This document shows positions 16,792 through 25,942 of a DNA stretch of 64,000 nt, in pieces (position 1 is the first letter of the stretch; every line of letters starts with the position of its first letter). The stretch is from positions 620,001 through 684,000 of the forward strand of contig NZ_JBLXJC010000002.1 of assembly GCF_048269205.1 (NCBI RefSeq), in the 5' to 3' direction. The notes under the pieces were generated by a model. The model ran no database searches, was not told where the DNA came from, and saw only the letters and a program-made list of their open reading frames with translations. The DNA is from Emcibacter sp048269205 (GTDB lineage Bacteria > Pseudomonadota > Alphaproteobacteria > Sphingomonadales > Emcibacteraceae). The position numbers were made by a program, and so were the translations under genes.

Positions 16792-18585
16792 ATGAGCATG
16801 GACGCCAATATCGCACGGATCATACAGAAATCAAATCTCTCCCGGGAGAAAAATCCGCTGCCTGACCTTTCCGCCTACACATTCCAGACCGAAATGATTA
16901 TCGAATTATTTCCCGGTCCGGCGCTTATGGTCGATGGCGATTTGAAAATCCTGCATCACAACATTCATGCCCTGGGAATTGTCGAAGCCCTGCACAACGG
17001 GGATCACATCCTGACCGGCCTGATTTCCCGCAGCCTGACGAACAACTGTCCGGATATGCAGAAAATCATCCTCAATGACAGCAAGGGCATTCGTCATTAC
17101 AATCTTTACACCACACCGGCTGGCGCGACAGGCGCCGAACAGGGCAAAGCCATCCTGATCACCGGACGGGAAACCACGGTAGAGCATAACCTGACCAATG
17201 CGCTGGTGGAATCCCGTCAGATGTTTAAGGACCTGGTCAGCTGCTCAAGTGATTTTTCCTGGGAAACGGACAATCAGGGCCGTTTCAAATATGTCTCCCC
17301 CAAAGGCATTCTGGGTTACACCGCCTATGAACTGAACGGCAAACCGGCCGTGGATCTAATTGTCGGCAATGAGGGGAAAAACCCCTTTGATACCCTGGAT
17401 GCAATCCATGACATGGAGCTCTGGGTCCAACGCAATGACGGCACCAAAGCCTGCATCCTGGTATCCGCCGTCCCGATCATCGATAACAAATCGAGCTGGC
17501 AGGGCGCCCGCGGCGTTTGCCGCGATATTACGGTTATCCGGGAACGGGAAGCCGCCCTGCGCCGCATCGGCAAACGGGAACATATCCTGAACCGGATCGT
17601 GACCACAATTCGCGACATTTCCAAACCGGAAGAGATTTTTACCAGTCTCATCCATGCCACTCTTGAGGGCATCCGGGCGAAACACGCCTGTATTGTCGAG
17701 TTTTCCACATCCCGCAAGGGCGCATCCGAAGCCAAGGTCCGCTCGGTTTCGGGAAATTTTGAGGATACCGCCCTTCAGGACAAGCTGTGCTACAAGGCAC
17801 TGGAGATTGCCCGGGAAGGGATTGGTGGCGATAACCGCGTGACCACGACAACAACTGTGGACGGCTGGTCTGTCCTCTGCAGCATCACACAGCATCACAG
17901 CGAGGCCAACGGCGCCTTTTTCCTGATCCGCGACGAGCAGAGCGAAGAATGGTCCGAAGACGACACCATACTATTTAACGGCATCTCCAGTCATCTGGGC
18001 ATCGCCATGGAACAAATCCACAGGCAGGAAGAACTGGAATATCTGTCCCGAACCGACGACCTGACCGGCCTTCTCAACAGGCGGGCTTTTTCTGAAGAAG
18101 TCAAAAAACGGATCGTGCACCAGAAACGCAGCCGGGAAAGCTGCGCCCTGCTGTTCATTGACCTGGACAATTTCAAGACCGTCAATGACAAACTGGGCCA
18201 CGCCACCGGCGACGAAGTCCTGCGAAAAATCGCCAGCTTGCTCAGCAAGAATACCCGTGTCGGCGACTATGTCTCTCGCCTTGGCGGGGACGAGTTCGCC
18301 CTTTGGCTTGAGAATGTGGAAACGGAAACCGCCCTGGAAAAGGCCAGCGAACTTGTTGCCGGACGCCACTTGCTGCAAAAGATCACTGGCACTCTGTCAC
18401 CGGCGCCCGGACTATCCATTGGTGTCGCCATCAGCTCACCCCGGGAGAATGCAACCCTGGAGCAGTTACTGGAGCGGGCAGATACCGCACTCTATAATGT
18501 GAAAAAAGCAGGCAAGAACGCTGTCGCCCTGGCAGAAGCAGGCAAACTTGTCGACGAGGGGAAAAAGCATGAAAAATCTGCTTAA
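16792..18585 (+). CDS. Diguanylate cyclase with PAS and GAF sensor domains
   Basis: A 597-residue signalling enzyme predicted to make cyclic di-GMP. It has a PAS-like N-terminal region (about 35-125), a clear PAS with a PAC tail (about 140-255, ending RGVCRDITVIRERE), a GAF domain (about 270-410) and a GGDEF domain (about 425-580). The active site RLGGDEFALW is intact, and an RxxD inhibitory site (RVGD) sits five residues before it, so product inhibition is likely. There are no membrane helices, so it is cytosolic. It overlaps the DUF2336 gene, suggesting a functional pair. Confidence 0.92.
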   Translation: MSMDANIARIIQKSNLSREKNPLPDLSAYTFQTEMIIELFPGPALMVDGDLKILHHNIHALGIVEALHNGDHILTGLISRSLTNNCPDMQKIILNDSKGIRHYNLYTTPAGATGAEQGKAILITGRETTVEHNLTNALVESRQMFKDLVSCSSDFSWETDNQGRFKYVSPKGILGYTAYELNGKPAVDLIVGNEGKNPFDTLDAIHDMELWVQRNDGTKACILVSAVPIIDNKSSWQGARGVCRDITVIREREAALRRIGKREHILNRIVTTIRDISKPEEIFTSLIHATLEGIRAKHACIVEFSTSRKGASEAKVRSVSGNFEDTALQDKLCYKALEIAREGIGGDNRVTTTTTVDGWSVLCSITQHHSEANGAFFLIRDEQSEEWSEDDTILFNGISSHLGIAMEQIHRQEELEYLSRTDDLTGLLNRRAFSEEVKKRIVHQKRSRESCALLFIDLDNFKTVNDKLGHATGDEVLRKIASLLSKNTRVGDYVSRLGGDEFALWLENVETETALEKASELVAGRHLLQKITGTLSPAPGLSIGVAISSPRENATLEQLLERADTALYNVKKAGKNAVALAEAGKLVDEGKKHEKSA

Positions 18586-19819
18586 CAGGCTTTTTGACAA
18601 GAACGACAAAAAAAGCCTCTCCTATGAGGAAGCCAAGACAGCGCTGGAGCTACAAAAATCCAAAGACAAGAGACTTCTCGCCCAGTTGCCGGAGACCCAG
18701 CCCGAGGTTCTCTATTATCTGGCTTCTGACGAGGATGCGGATATTCGCCGGGATGTGGCGCGCAATGAAAGCACACCGATCCAGGCCGACGAGATTCTCG
18801 CCAATGACAATGATGACGAGGTGCGCGCGGAACTGGCCCGCAAGATTGCCCGCATTTTTCCCGACTTGTCGCAACACGACCAGGTTCAGATTCGGGAGAC
18901 CGCCATTGATATCCTCGAAAAACTGGCCAGTGACCAGTTTCCAAAAGTGCGCCAGATCGTTTCCGAAGAACTGAAATCCTCAGATCTGGTCCCGCACCGG
19001 ATCGTCAAAACCCTGGCCCGGGACGAGGAACTGGCCGTTTGTGCCCCCATTCTGGAATATTCGCCGCTGCTCAGCGATGTGGATCTGAAGGAAATCATTG
19101 CCGTCACCACCGTCAGCGGCGCCCTCAGCGCCATCGCCCGCAGGGGTCAGGTGAGCGAGGATATTTCCGAAGCCCTGACCAATTCCCTGGATGTTCCGGC
19201 CGTTTCCGCTCTGATTGCCAACCAGAATGCACAAATCCGGGAAGACACCCTGGATGCTATCATCGACCAGGCCAGAAGTATTGAACCCATGCATTCGCCG
19301 CTGGCGGAACGCCCCAACCTGTCACTCAGGGCCATCAAGAGAATTGCCGGCTTTGTGGCCTCCTCGCTGGTCAGCCGCATGCTGGAGAAAAACCATCTCG
19401 AAAAAGATGTGGCCGAAGAAATTCTGACAAATGTGCGAAAAAGAATTCAGGAACAGCAGGTAGATGAAGACGACGTCCAGACCCTGGCGGAACAGGCCCG
19501 CGACCTGGTGGAAAAAGGCGTGGTCGATGATGACTTTATCCAGAATGCCCTGGCCAATAAGCAGCGTGAACTGGCCATTCAGTGCCTTGCCCTTCTCTCC
19601 GACATCCCTGTGGACAGTGTTCGCAAGCTGATCAAAAGCAATAAAAGCCGCCGGATTGTCGCGCTTTGCTGGCGTAGCGAGCTGAGCATGCGCACGGCTC
19701 TTGAATTGCAGCACAAGCTGGCCCATATCCCGCCCGAGGAATTTATCAACGCCAAAGACGGTGTCGACTTTCCCCTGTCCAATGAAGAAATGGAATATGA
19801 GCTGGAGCTCTATGCCTGA
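18569..19819 (+). CDS. DUF2336 HEAT-repeat-like protein
   Basis: A 416-residue, acidic, all-helical protein of the alphaproteobacterial DUF2336 family. Repeats of roughly 35-40 residues are visible (for example LYYLASDEDADIRRDVARNE then DDEVRAELARKIARIFPDL), as in HEAT-like scaffolds. No enzyme motif or membrane segment is seen. Start is ATG 18569 inside the end of the GGDEF gene, overlapping it by 17 bases, so translation is probably coupled. Members of this family often neighbour signalling genes, but a function in cyclic-di-GMP signalling is inference from position. Confidence 0.85.
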   Translation: MKNLLNRLFDKNDKKSLSYEEAKTALELQKSKDKRLLAQLPETQPEVLYYLASDEDADIRRDVARNESTPIQADEILANDNDDEVRAELARKIARIFPDLSQHDQVQIRETAIDILEKLASDQFPKVRQIVSEELKSSDLVPHRIVKTLARDEELAVCAPILEYSPLLSDVDLKEIIAVTTVSGALSAIARRGQVSEDISEALTNSLDVPAVSALIANQNAQIREDTLDAIIDQARSIEPMHSPLAERPNLSLRAIKRIAGFVASSLVSRMLEKNHLEKDVAEEILTNVRKRIQEQQVDEDDVQTLAEQARDLVEKGVVDDDFIQNALANKQRELAIQCLALLSDIPVDSVRKLIKSNKSRRIVALCWRSELSMRTALELQHKLAHIPPEEFINAKDGVDFPLSNEEMEYELELYA

Positions 19820-19837
19820 GATCGGAGCGGTCTGGTC

Positions 19838-20758
19838 TTAGTGACCGATGAAACTGCCGGCGCCGTGCTCGGTAAACAGTTCCAGAAGCAGGGCATGCTT
19901 GACACGGCCATCGATAATCACAGCCGCTTCCACCCCGTGATCCACGGCATGGATACAGGTATCGATTTTGGGGATCATGCCGCCGGAAATGGTTCCCTCG
20001 GCAATCATGGTCCGGGCCTTTTCCTCCGTCATTTCCGAAATCAGTTCACCATCCTTGTCCAGCACCCCTTCCACATCGGTGAGTAACAGGAGACGGGTGG
20101 CGCCCAACGCCTCGGCAATGGCGCCGGCCATGGTATCCGCATTGATATTGTAGGTCTCACCGTTTTCCCCAAGGCCGATGGGAGCAATCACCGGAATCAC
20201 GGATGACGCCTCGAACATGCGCAGAAATTCCGCATTGACCTTTTTCGGATATCCCACAAACCCAAGATCAAGCACCTGCTCGATGTTGCTGTCCGGGTCC
20301 TTCCGGGTCCGGCGCAGGGGCTCGGCAATGACCAGATTGCTGTCCTTGCCCGACAGGCCCACGGCCTGGCCGCCCACATTATTGATGGAGGCGACGATAC
20401 CCTTGTTGATACTGCCGCTGAGCACCATTTCGGCAATGCCGATGGTATCCTTGTCAGTGACCCGGAGACCATCAATGAAAGAGCTTTTGATCTGCAACGC
20501 CTCGAGCATGCGGCCGATCTGCGGGCCGCCGCCATGGACCACCACCGGGTTCATGCCGACCTGCTTCATCAGCACGATGTCATGGGCAAAACTGTGGGCA
20601 AGGTCGTCGTCTCCCATGGCATGACCGCCATATTTGATGACAATGGTCTGGCCCGCATAGCGGCGCATATAGGGCAGAGCCTCGGAAAGGGTTTTCGCCT
20701 TCCTCAGATATCTTTTTTTCTGCTCCTGCTTGTCCTGCTTGTCCTGCTCAGTCATCAT
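19838..20758 (-). CDS. argB: Acetylglutamate kinase
   Basis: Phosphorylates N-acetylglutamate, the second step of arginine synthesis. The 306-residue amino acid kinase shows VIKYGGHAMGD (about 38), VVHGGGPQIG with the glycine-rich loop (about 75), GLRVTDKDT and NINADTMAGAIAEAL, and the C-terminal GGMIPKIDTCIHAVD arginine-sensing region, so feedback inhibition by arginine is expected. Two adjacent ATGs (20758, 20755) are possible starts. It is the last gene of the rpmH-rnpA-yidD-yidC-engB-argB run, an order common in alphaproteobacteria. Confidence 0.96.
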   Translation of the reverse strand: MMTEQDKQDKQEQKKRYLRKAKTLSEALPYMRRYAGQTIVIKYGGHAMGDDDLAHSFAHDIVLMKQVGMNPVVVHGGGPQIGRMLEALQIKSSFIDGLRVTDKDTIGIAEMVLSGSINKGIVASINNVGGQAVGLSGKDSNLVIAEPLRRTRKDPDSNIEQVLDLGFVGYPKKVNAEFLRMFEASSVIPVIAPIGLGENGETYNINADTMAGAIAEALGATRLLLLTDVEGVLDKDGELISEMTEEKARTMIAEGTISGGMIPKIDTCIHAVDHGVEAAVIIDGRVKHALLLELFTEHGAGSFIGH

Positions 20759-20783
20759 GCACCTTTAACCTGATCTTGTATTC

Positions 20784-21446
20784 CTAGGAGGCCGCCAGGG
20801 CCGCAATGCTTGCGCGCAGCTCGTCCAGGCCGTCACCCTTGACCGAACTGGTCAGGATCACTTCCGGATGGGCCGCCACATTTTTTTTGATGGCCTGTTC
20901 GGTTTTCTCCCTGACCTTTTCCTGCTCTCCTTTTTTGAGCTTGTCAACTTTTGTCAGAATTATCTGGTAGGAAACCGCGCTTTCATCCATCAGGCTCATG
21001 ATCTCCCGATCGCCTTCCTTGAGCCCGTGCCGGCTATCCACAAGCACATAGACCCGGCGCAGGTTGGGGCGTCCCCTGAGATAGTTCTTCATCAGCTTGG
21101 TCCACTGATTGACCAGGGAACGGGACACCTTGGCATAGCCATATCCCGGCAGGTCCACCAGATAAAGCGCCAGCTCTTCAAGTTTGCCCAGCAGGAAGAA
21201 ATTGAGCATCTGGGTCCGCCCGGGTGTATTGGACGTGCGCGCCAACGTCTTGCGTCCCGTCAGCGCATTGATCAGGCTGGATTTCCCCACATTGGAACGG
21301 CCGGCGAAAGCGATCTCGCTGAGGTCCGTCGGCGGCAGATTCTCGAGCACGGGAGAGCCCATGACGAAATCGCAGTTCTGGGTAAAAAGAAGACGGCCCC
21401 GCTCAAGCCAGGCCGCCTTCTCTTCTTTTGTCATCTCGTCGGTCAT
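20784..21446 (-). CDS. engB: Ribosome biogenesis GTP-binding protein EngB (YsxC/YihA)
   Basis: An essential GTPase needed for large ribosomal subunit assembly. In 220 residues it carries G1 GRSNVGKSSLINAL (about 49), the switch region TSNTPGRTQMLNFF, G3 DLPGYGYAKVS (about 95) and G4 TKVDK (about 160), with SSVKGDGLDEL as G5. It lies 8 bp after yidC and 25 bp before argB in one transcript. Start is ATG 21446. Confidence 0.95.
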   Translation of the reverse strand: MTDEMTKEEKAAWLERGRLLFTQNCDFVMGSPVLENLPPTDLSEIAFAGRSNVGKSSLINALTGRKTLARTSNTPGRTQMLNFFLLGKLEELALYLVDLPGYGYAKVSRSLVNQWTKLMKNYLRGRPNLRRVYVLVDSRHGLKEGDREIMSLMDESAVSYQIILTKVDKLKKGEQEKVREKTEQAIKKNVAAHPEVILTSSVKGDGLDELRASIAALAAS

Positions 21447-21454
21447 CTTGCCCT

Positions 21455-23191
21455 TTAACCGTCCTTTGCGGGGACTTCGGCATCAACCCGCCGCATGATT
21501 ATCCACTGCTGGATGATGCTGAGAATATTGTTCCATGTCCAGTAGATCACAAGACCCACGGCAAAGTTGGCCAGGATGAACGTGAAGATAATGGGCATGA
21601 ACATGAATATTTTCTGCTGTACCGGGTCTGTAGCAGCCGGGTTCAGCTTTTGCTGCAGCCACATGGTGAAACCCATCAGCACGGGCAGGATACCGACAGC
21701 CAGGAAGGTGGGCGGGTCCCACGGGATCAGGCCGAACAGATTGGTCACCAGAAGCGGGTCCGGCGCGGACAGGTCCTTGATATAACCGAAGAAGGGCTCG
21801 TGCCGCATGTCGATGGTCACATAAAGCGTCTTGTAAAGCGCAAAGAAGATCGGGATCTGGATGAAGATCGGCAGGCAGCTTGCCAGCGGATTGACCTTTT
21901 CCTTTTTGTAGAGCTCCATGGTTTCCTGCTGCAAACGCATACGGTCATCGCCGTATTTTTCCTTAAGCGCCTGCATTTTCGGGGTGAGCTTTTTCATCTT
22001 GCTCATGGAGACGAACTGTTTGTTGGCCACCGGGAACAGGATCAGCCGGATCCCGACGGTCAGCAGCAGGATAGCTACGCCGAAGTTGCCCGCGAAATCA
22101 AACAAAAAGTCCAGGACGTAGAAAATAGGTTTGGTGAGAAAATCAAACCAGCCCCAGTCAATGGCATAGCTGAACAGGCGGATATTCTGGTTTTCCTCGT
22201 AACGGTCCAGAAGCTGCACTTCCTTGGCCCCGGCAAACAGTTTGTCCGTTACTTCTACTGTCTGGCCCGGCGCCACAGTGCGGCTTGCCAGGATATAATC
22301 GGCCTGGAACTTTTCACCGGTACCACCGGTATGCCGCAGGATCCGCCCGTCGAATTCTTCCCTTTCGTCGGGAATCAGGGCCACTAGCCAGTATTTGTCG
22401 GTAATACCCAGCCAGCCACCGGGTTTGCCATGGGCTTTGCGGGTTTCATCAGCAATATCGTCGTAATCAAATTCGTCCTTGCCGTCTTCCATCACCCAGA
22501 GAGGCCCTTCATGCAGGATGAAAAGCTTCTGTCCCTCGGGCCTGTTTTTACGGGATACGAGACCATAAGGCGCCAGGGTCACAGGTGCTTCCGAAGTATT
22601 GCTCACCGACTGGCTGACAGTAAACATATAGTTCTCATCCAGTGCGACGACCCGCTTGAACACAAGGCCCTTTCCGTTGGCCCAGCTGAGCGTCACCTTG
22701 TCGCCGGCCCTGAGCTCGCCCTTGTCGGCGGACCAGATGGTTTTACTGTCGGGACCGTCCTGGACACCTGCCCAGCCGAATTCCGCATAATAACCCTTGC
22801 TACTCCCTGCGGGACTCAGCAGGACCACTTCTTCCTTGCCGTCCACTTCCACATGATAGTCCCTGAGCGTCAGGTCATCCAGGCGACCGCCGCGAAGCGC
22901 GATGGAGCCATGGACACGGGGAGAGACAATGGGGATGCGTGGCGTGGTCGCCAAATGCTCTTTGCGGTTTTGCGGTGTTTCCTTCACCACCGGGGCGTCA
23001 ATGCCGGGAATGGTTCCGGTTGCTCCCATTTCGGGAACATTGCTGTTCCCGGCTGCCTTCTGAGCGGCAAGCTGTTCCTGTCGTGCTTTGTCGGCGGCTT
23101 GCTGTTGCGGTTTGGCGATAAAATACTCATACCCCAGCAGTATTGCCATCGTCAGAACGATGGCCAATATGAAATTCTTGTTATCCTGCAT
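21455..23191 (-). CDS. yidC: Membrane protein insertase YidC
   Basis: YidC inserts and folds inner-membrane proteins, alone or with SecYEG. The 578-residue protein has an N-terminal membrane anchor (NFILAIVLTMAILLGYEYFI), a large periplasmic beta-domain (about 60-350), then five C-terminal helices. The hydrophilic groove region begins at FGVAILLLTVGIRLILFPVA, with its conserved arginine, followed by the coiled cytosolic loop KKLTPKMQALKEKYGDD. It lies between yidD and engB in the conserved rpmH block. Confidence 0.97.
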   Translation of the reverse strand: MQDNKNFILAIVLTMAILLGYEYFIAKPQQQAADKARQEQLAAQKAAGNSNVPEMGATGTIPGIDAPVVKETPQNRKEHLATTPRIPIVSPRVHGSIALRGGRLDDLTLRDYHVEVDGKEEVVLLSPAGSSKGYYAEFGWAGVQDGPDSKTIWSADKGELRAGDKVTLSWANGKGLVFKRVVALDENYMFTVSQSVSNTSEAPVTLAPYGLVSRKNRPEGQKLFILHEGPLWVMEDGKDEFDYDDIADETRKAHGKPGGWLGITDKYWLVALIPDEREEFDGRILRHTGGTGEKFQADYILASRTVAPGQTVEVTDKLFAGAKEVQLLDRYEENQNIRLFSYAIDWGWFDFLTKPIFYVLDFLFDFAGNFGVAILLLTVGIRLILFPVANKQFVSMSKMKKLTPKMQALKEKYGDDRMRLQQETMELYKKEKVNPLASCLPIFIQIPIFFALYKTLYVTIDMRHEPFFGYIKDLSAPDPLLVTNLFGLIPWDPPTFLAVGILPVLMGFTMWLQQKLNPAATDPVQQKIFMFMPIIFTFILANFAVGLVIYWTWNNILSIIQQWIIMRRVDAEVPAKDG

Positions 23192-23209
23192 AAACCCTTC
23201 TCAGTACCT

Positions 23210-23518
23210 TCAAACTTCGCCGCCGTGATGCCCGGCTTGGCAATTACATTGTGTCCTGTCTGCCTCTCGTCCCTTTTCCCCTTCTATCGGGGGCACCGGA
23301 TCGAACCCGTGCCCGCCCCAGGGATTACAGCGCAAAATACGCCGGACGGCTAAATATGCCCCCCTGAACGGACCGAATCTGTCAATGGCGATATAGGCAT
23401 ATTCCGAACATGTCGGCAGATATCGGCATTTGGGTCCCAGCAAGGGCGAAATCAAATACTTATAGAGTGTGATCAGGCCTTTCAAGAAATAAGACAGAAT
23501 ATCGAGGAGAAATCTCAT
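23210..23518 (-). CDS. yidD: Membrane protein insertion efficiency factor YidD
   Basis: A 102-residue member of the YidD family, which aids YidC-dependent insertion at the inner membrane. The amphipathic N terminus (LKGLITLYKYLISPLLG) and conserved cysteine motifs PKCRYLPTCSEYA and LRCNPWGGHGFDPVP are diagnostic. Its start overlaps the rnpA stop (ATGA), and yidC follows 18 bases downstream. The C-terminal tail after residue about 80 is variable and hydrophilic. Confidence 0.95.
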   Translation of the reverse strand: MRFLLDILSYFLKGLITLYKYLISPLLGPKCRYLPTCSEYAYIAIDRFGPFRGAYLAVRRILRCNPWGGHGFDPVPPIEGEKGREADRTQCNCQAGHHGGEV

Positions 23519-23961
23519 TTTTGCCCTCCCGATCGCGATACGGCCTCATTGCTGCGCCTGTTCCGCCCTCCTGACGGTTTTTTATTGTTCTGATCGGCGA
23601 GTCTTTTCAGCGACCATTTCAAATCCCGAATCAGATCGTCAAAGCTGCGATCCTGAATTCCGGCCCGGGCGATCAGCACATAATCCTGCCCGGCCCGGCC
23701 TTTTTCCGCCAGCACCTTGCGCACCACTTCGCGCAGGCGGCGGCGGGCCCGGTTGCGCACCACCGCATTGCCGACCTTCTTGCTGGTGGTATAGCCGACC
23801 CGGATGCCATCGCCTGCCTTCACCCCTTCGGGTTGCGGACAGGTCTGGACGATCATACCCGGCGCGACCCATTTTTTGTTGGCCCGGGCAATGCGCAGAA
23901 AATCGCTGCGCTTTTTCAGCACAGTGACTTTTTTCTCTTTATCTTCAGAATGTTGCGCCAT
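23515..23961 (-). CDS. rnpA: Ribonuclease P protein component
   Basis: The basic protein subunit of RNase P, which matures tRNA 5' ends. The core shows LKKRSDFLRIARANKKWVAP and the signature KKVGNAVVRNRARRRLREVV (about residue 68), followed by DYVLIARAG. The C-terminal extension (about 30 residues, Lys/Arg/Asn-rich) is unusual but common in alphaproteobacteria. I chose ATG 23961; an in-frame ATG six codons upstream (23979) is possible, and neither has a strong ribosome site. It follows rpmH and overlaps yidD by four bases. Confidence 0.95.
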   Translation of the reverse strand: MAQHSEDKEKKVTVLKKRSDFLRIARANKKWVAPGMIVQTCPQPEGVKAGDGIRVGYTTSKKVGNAVVRNRARRRLREVVRKVLAEKGRAGQDYVLIARAGIQDRSFDDLIRDLKWSLKRLADQNNKKPSGGRNRRSNEAVSRSGGQK

Positions 23962-23974
23962 CCGAATGGGGTCC

Positions 23975-24016
23975 GTCAAAAAACAAAACCGGCCGCTGAA
24001 CTTCAGGGGCCGGTTT
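23975..24016 (-). terminator. Hairpin terminator or attenuator between rpmH and rnpA
   Basis: AAACCGGCC (23986-23994) pairs with GGCCGGTTT (24008-24016). On the minus strand the hairpin is followed by a T-rich run (TTTTGTTTTTT). It would end or reduce transcription after rpmH, lowering rnpA output relative to ribosomal protein L34. Confidence 0.65.
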
Positions 24017-24051
24017 GTCCGTATTGCCTGTTCAGGCGAATTCCGCTGCCT

Positions 24052-24186
24052 TTACGCTGAAAGGCGCTTCCGTCCCTTTGCCCGGCGAGCTGCAAGAACC
24101 CGGCGACCACCAACAGAAGCGGAACGTGCACGAAAACCGTGACGACGTTTACGAACCAAAACACTTGGCTGGAATGTACGTTTCAC
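24052..24186 (-). CDS. rpmH: 50S ribosomal protein L34
   Basis: A 44-residue, highly basic protein whose frame reads MKRTFQPSVLVRKRRHGF, then RARSASVGGRRVLAARRAKG and the ending RKRLSA, the complete L34 sequence pattern. The start is GTG at 24186, since the nearby ATG upstream is out of frame; GGAG lies eight bases before it. L34 is part of the large ribosomal subunit. It opens the rpmH-rnpA-yidD-yidC-engB-argB block, with a good promoter about 115 bp upstream. Confidence 0.97.
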   Translation of the reverse strand: MKRTFQPSVLVRKRRHGFRARSASVGGRRVLAARRAKGRKRLSA

Positions 24187-24529
24187 TGGATGTCTCCATT
24201 TGCCGCTGCGGGTCGTTGACCCATCCTACCGGACCACCATGATCCGGCCTGTTTCCCTGCGCCCCTGCGGTCTTTGCAGGAGGCAGACTTGATTGATGGG
24301 GGTGTATAATGCCTTTCCGGACCCAAGTCAACGCCCAAGTCCAAAGATTAAGGCAAAAATATTGGACTCTTTTTTTGGCCCCGGCAGGCAGCGAATTTGC
24401 CCCTGATTTACCCCCTGGGTATCGGGCTTCACAAATACGTGAAAGAACTTTATTGTATCCCCATGGCCTGTGCTTTTACTCTCTCACCAAACAATCAATT
24501 CACATAATGGATACCGGGGGCAGGATCGG
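24187..24529. other. Intergenic region between rpmH and a sensor kinase
   Basis: A 343-bp non-coding stretch between divergent genes. The left part holds the rpmH leader and its promoter at 24303-24331. The right part, towards the kinase gene, has only a weak AT-rich segment around 24440-24460 and no obvious operator or RNA gene. Confidence 0.6.
24303..24331 (-). promoter_or_regulatory. Sigma-70 promoter of the rpmH operon
   Basis: Reading the minus strand, TTGACT (24331-24326) and TATACA (24308-24303) are separated by exactly 17 bases, close to consensus. Transcription would begin near 24296, giving a leader of about 110 nt before the rpmH GTG. Confidence 0.75.
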
Positions 24530-25942
24530 TTGGTCGAAACACTGAAATATTTATCCCTGCGCAACAGGTTGTCGAACCGGCTTCTGCTGCTGACCATCGG
24601 CTTTGTCATGCTGGCCGAGGTGTTGATTTATGTCCCTTCCATTGCGAACTTCCGCCATACCTGGCTCAAGGAACGGCTTGGTGCGGCCCAGATCGCTATT
24701 CTCGCCATTGAAGCCGCCCCTGACTATATGGTCGGCGAAAAGCTGTCCTGGCAGCTTCTTGATTCTGCCGGGGTGCTGGCCATTGTGCGCAAAAAGGACG
24801 ACAACCGGGAACTGGTGCTCGGCACCGACAAGCCGCTTGATGTGGAAGCCCGCTATGACATCCGCAGCACGGACTGGTGGGATCTGGTGGTGGATGCCTT
24901 CGGGACCATGATACACCAGCATCCCAATAGCCGGCTTATCGAGGTGACCGGCTATACCAGCGACGTGAGCATGGATTTCCTGCAGATTATTTTCGAGGAG
25001 GAGCATCTCTGCCATGCCATGTTCAACTATTCCCGAAATGTGTTGCTGGTGTCGATCATCATCTCGCTCATGACGGCGGTATTGGTCTATGTGACCCTGT
25101 CCCGTCTCTTGGTGCGGCCCGTGCAGAAAATCACCGACAGCATGATCGCCTTCCGCGAGGCGCCCGAAGACACCCGCCGACAGATCGTGCCCGAGGACCG
25201 GCAGGATGAAATCGGCGTGGTCATGCAGGAACTGTCGGTTATGCAGGACGAGGTCCGCCGGGCGCTCAATCAGAAAACCCACCTCGCCAACCTTGGTGTG
25301 GCGGTCAGCAAGATCAACCACGACCTGCGCAACATCCTTGCCAGCGCCCAATTGGTCTCGGACCATCTGACCACTCTCAAGGACCCGACGGTGCAGAAAC
25401 TCACCCCCCGTTTTGTGAGCGCCATCGACCGGGCCATCCGGCTTTGTGAAAATACCCTGCAATACGGCCGGGCGGAGGTGGAAAAGCCCCGGCTGGAAAC
25501 GGTGCCCCTCAAACCGCTTATCGACGATATGGCCATTTCACTGGGCTGTCCGGAGGACGGACCGGTCAGGATCGTCAACAACCTGCCCGCAAACCTTACC
25601 GCCGCCGCCGATCCGGATCAGCTGTTCAGGGTGTTCCTCAACCTCGGCCGCAATGCGGTCCAGGCCATGGAGCATGTGCGCCTGAACAAGGGCGAGCTGA
25701 CCATCACCGGCCGGCCAGAGGATGCCAGCGGCACCATCATTGAATTCTGCGACAACGGCCCCGGCATCCCGGCCCGTATCCAGGAAAGCCTGTTTCATCC
25801 CTTCCACGGCAGCAGTAACGGCGGTGCGGGACTGGGATTAGCGATTGCGCGGGAGATCATCGAGGCCCACGGCGGGCATATCACCCTGACGGACAGCGGC
25901 CCAGAGGGCACCTGCTTCCGGATTGAGCTTCCGGCCGCTTAA
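24530..25942 (+). CDS. Membrane sensor histidine kinase
   Basis: A kinase of about 470 residues. An N-terminal membrane helix (RLLLLTIGFVMLAEVLIYV), a sensor region of about 140 residues, a second helix (VLLVSIIISLMTAVLVYVTL) and a HAMP linker (LLVRPVQKITDSMIAFRE) precede the kinase core. The phospho-acceptor region is SKINHDLRNILASAQ; the ATPase has NLGRNAVQAM, DNGPGIP and GGAGLGLAIAREI. The start is uncertain: TTG 24530, close to the first helix, is my choice, with GTG 24470 an alternative. No response regulator gene adjoins it, so its partner is elsewhere. It ends tail-to-tail with a lipoprotein gene. Confidence 0.85.
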   Translation: MVETLKYLSLRNRLSNRLLLLTIGFVMLAEVLIYVPSIANFRHTWLKERLGAAQIAILAIEAAPDYMVGEKLSWQLLDSAGVLAIVRKKDDNRELVLGTDKPLDVEARYDIRSTDWWDLVVDAFGTMIHQHPNSRLIEVTGYTSDVSMDFLQIIFEEEHLCHAMFNYSRNVLLVSIIISLMTAVLVYVTLSRLLVRPVQKITDSMIAFREAPEDTRRQIVPEDRQDEIGVVMQELSVMQDEVRRALNQKTHLANLGVAVSKINHDLRNILASAQLVSDHLTTLKDPTVQKLTPRFVSAIDRAIRLCENTLQYGRAEVEKPRLETVPLKPLIDDMAISLGCPEDGPVRIVNNLPANLTAAADPDQLFRVFLNLGRNAVQAMEHVRLNKGELTITGRPEDASGTIIEFCDNGPGIPARIQESLFHPFHGSSNGGAGLGLAIAREIIEAHGGHITLTDSGPEGTCFRIELPAA

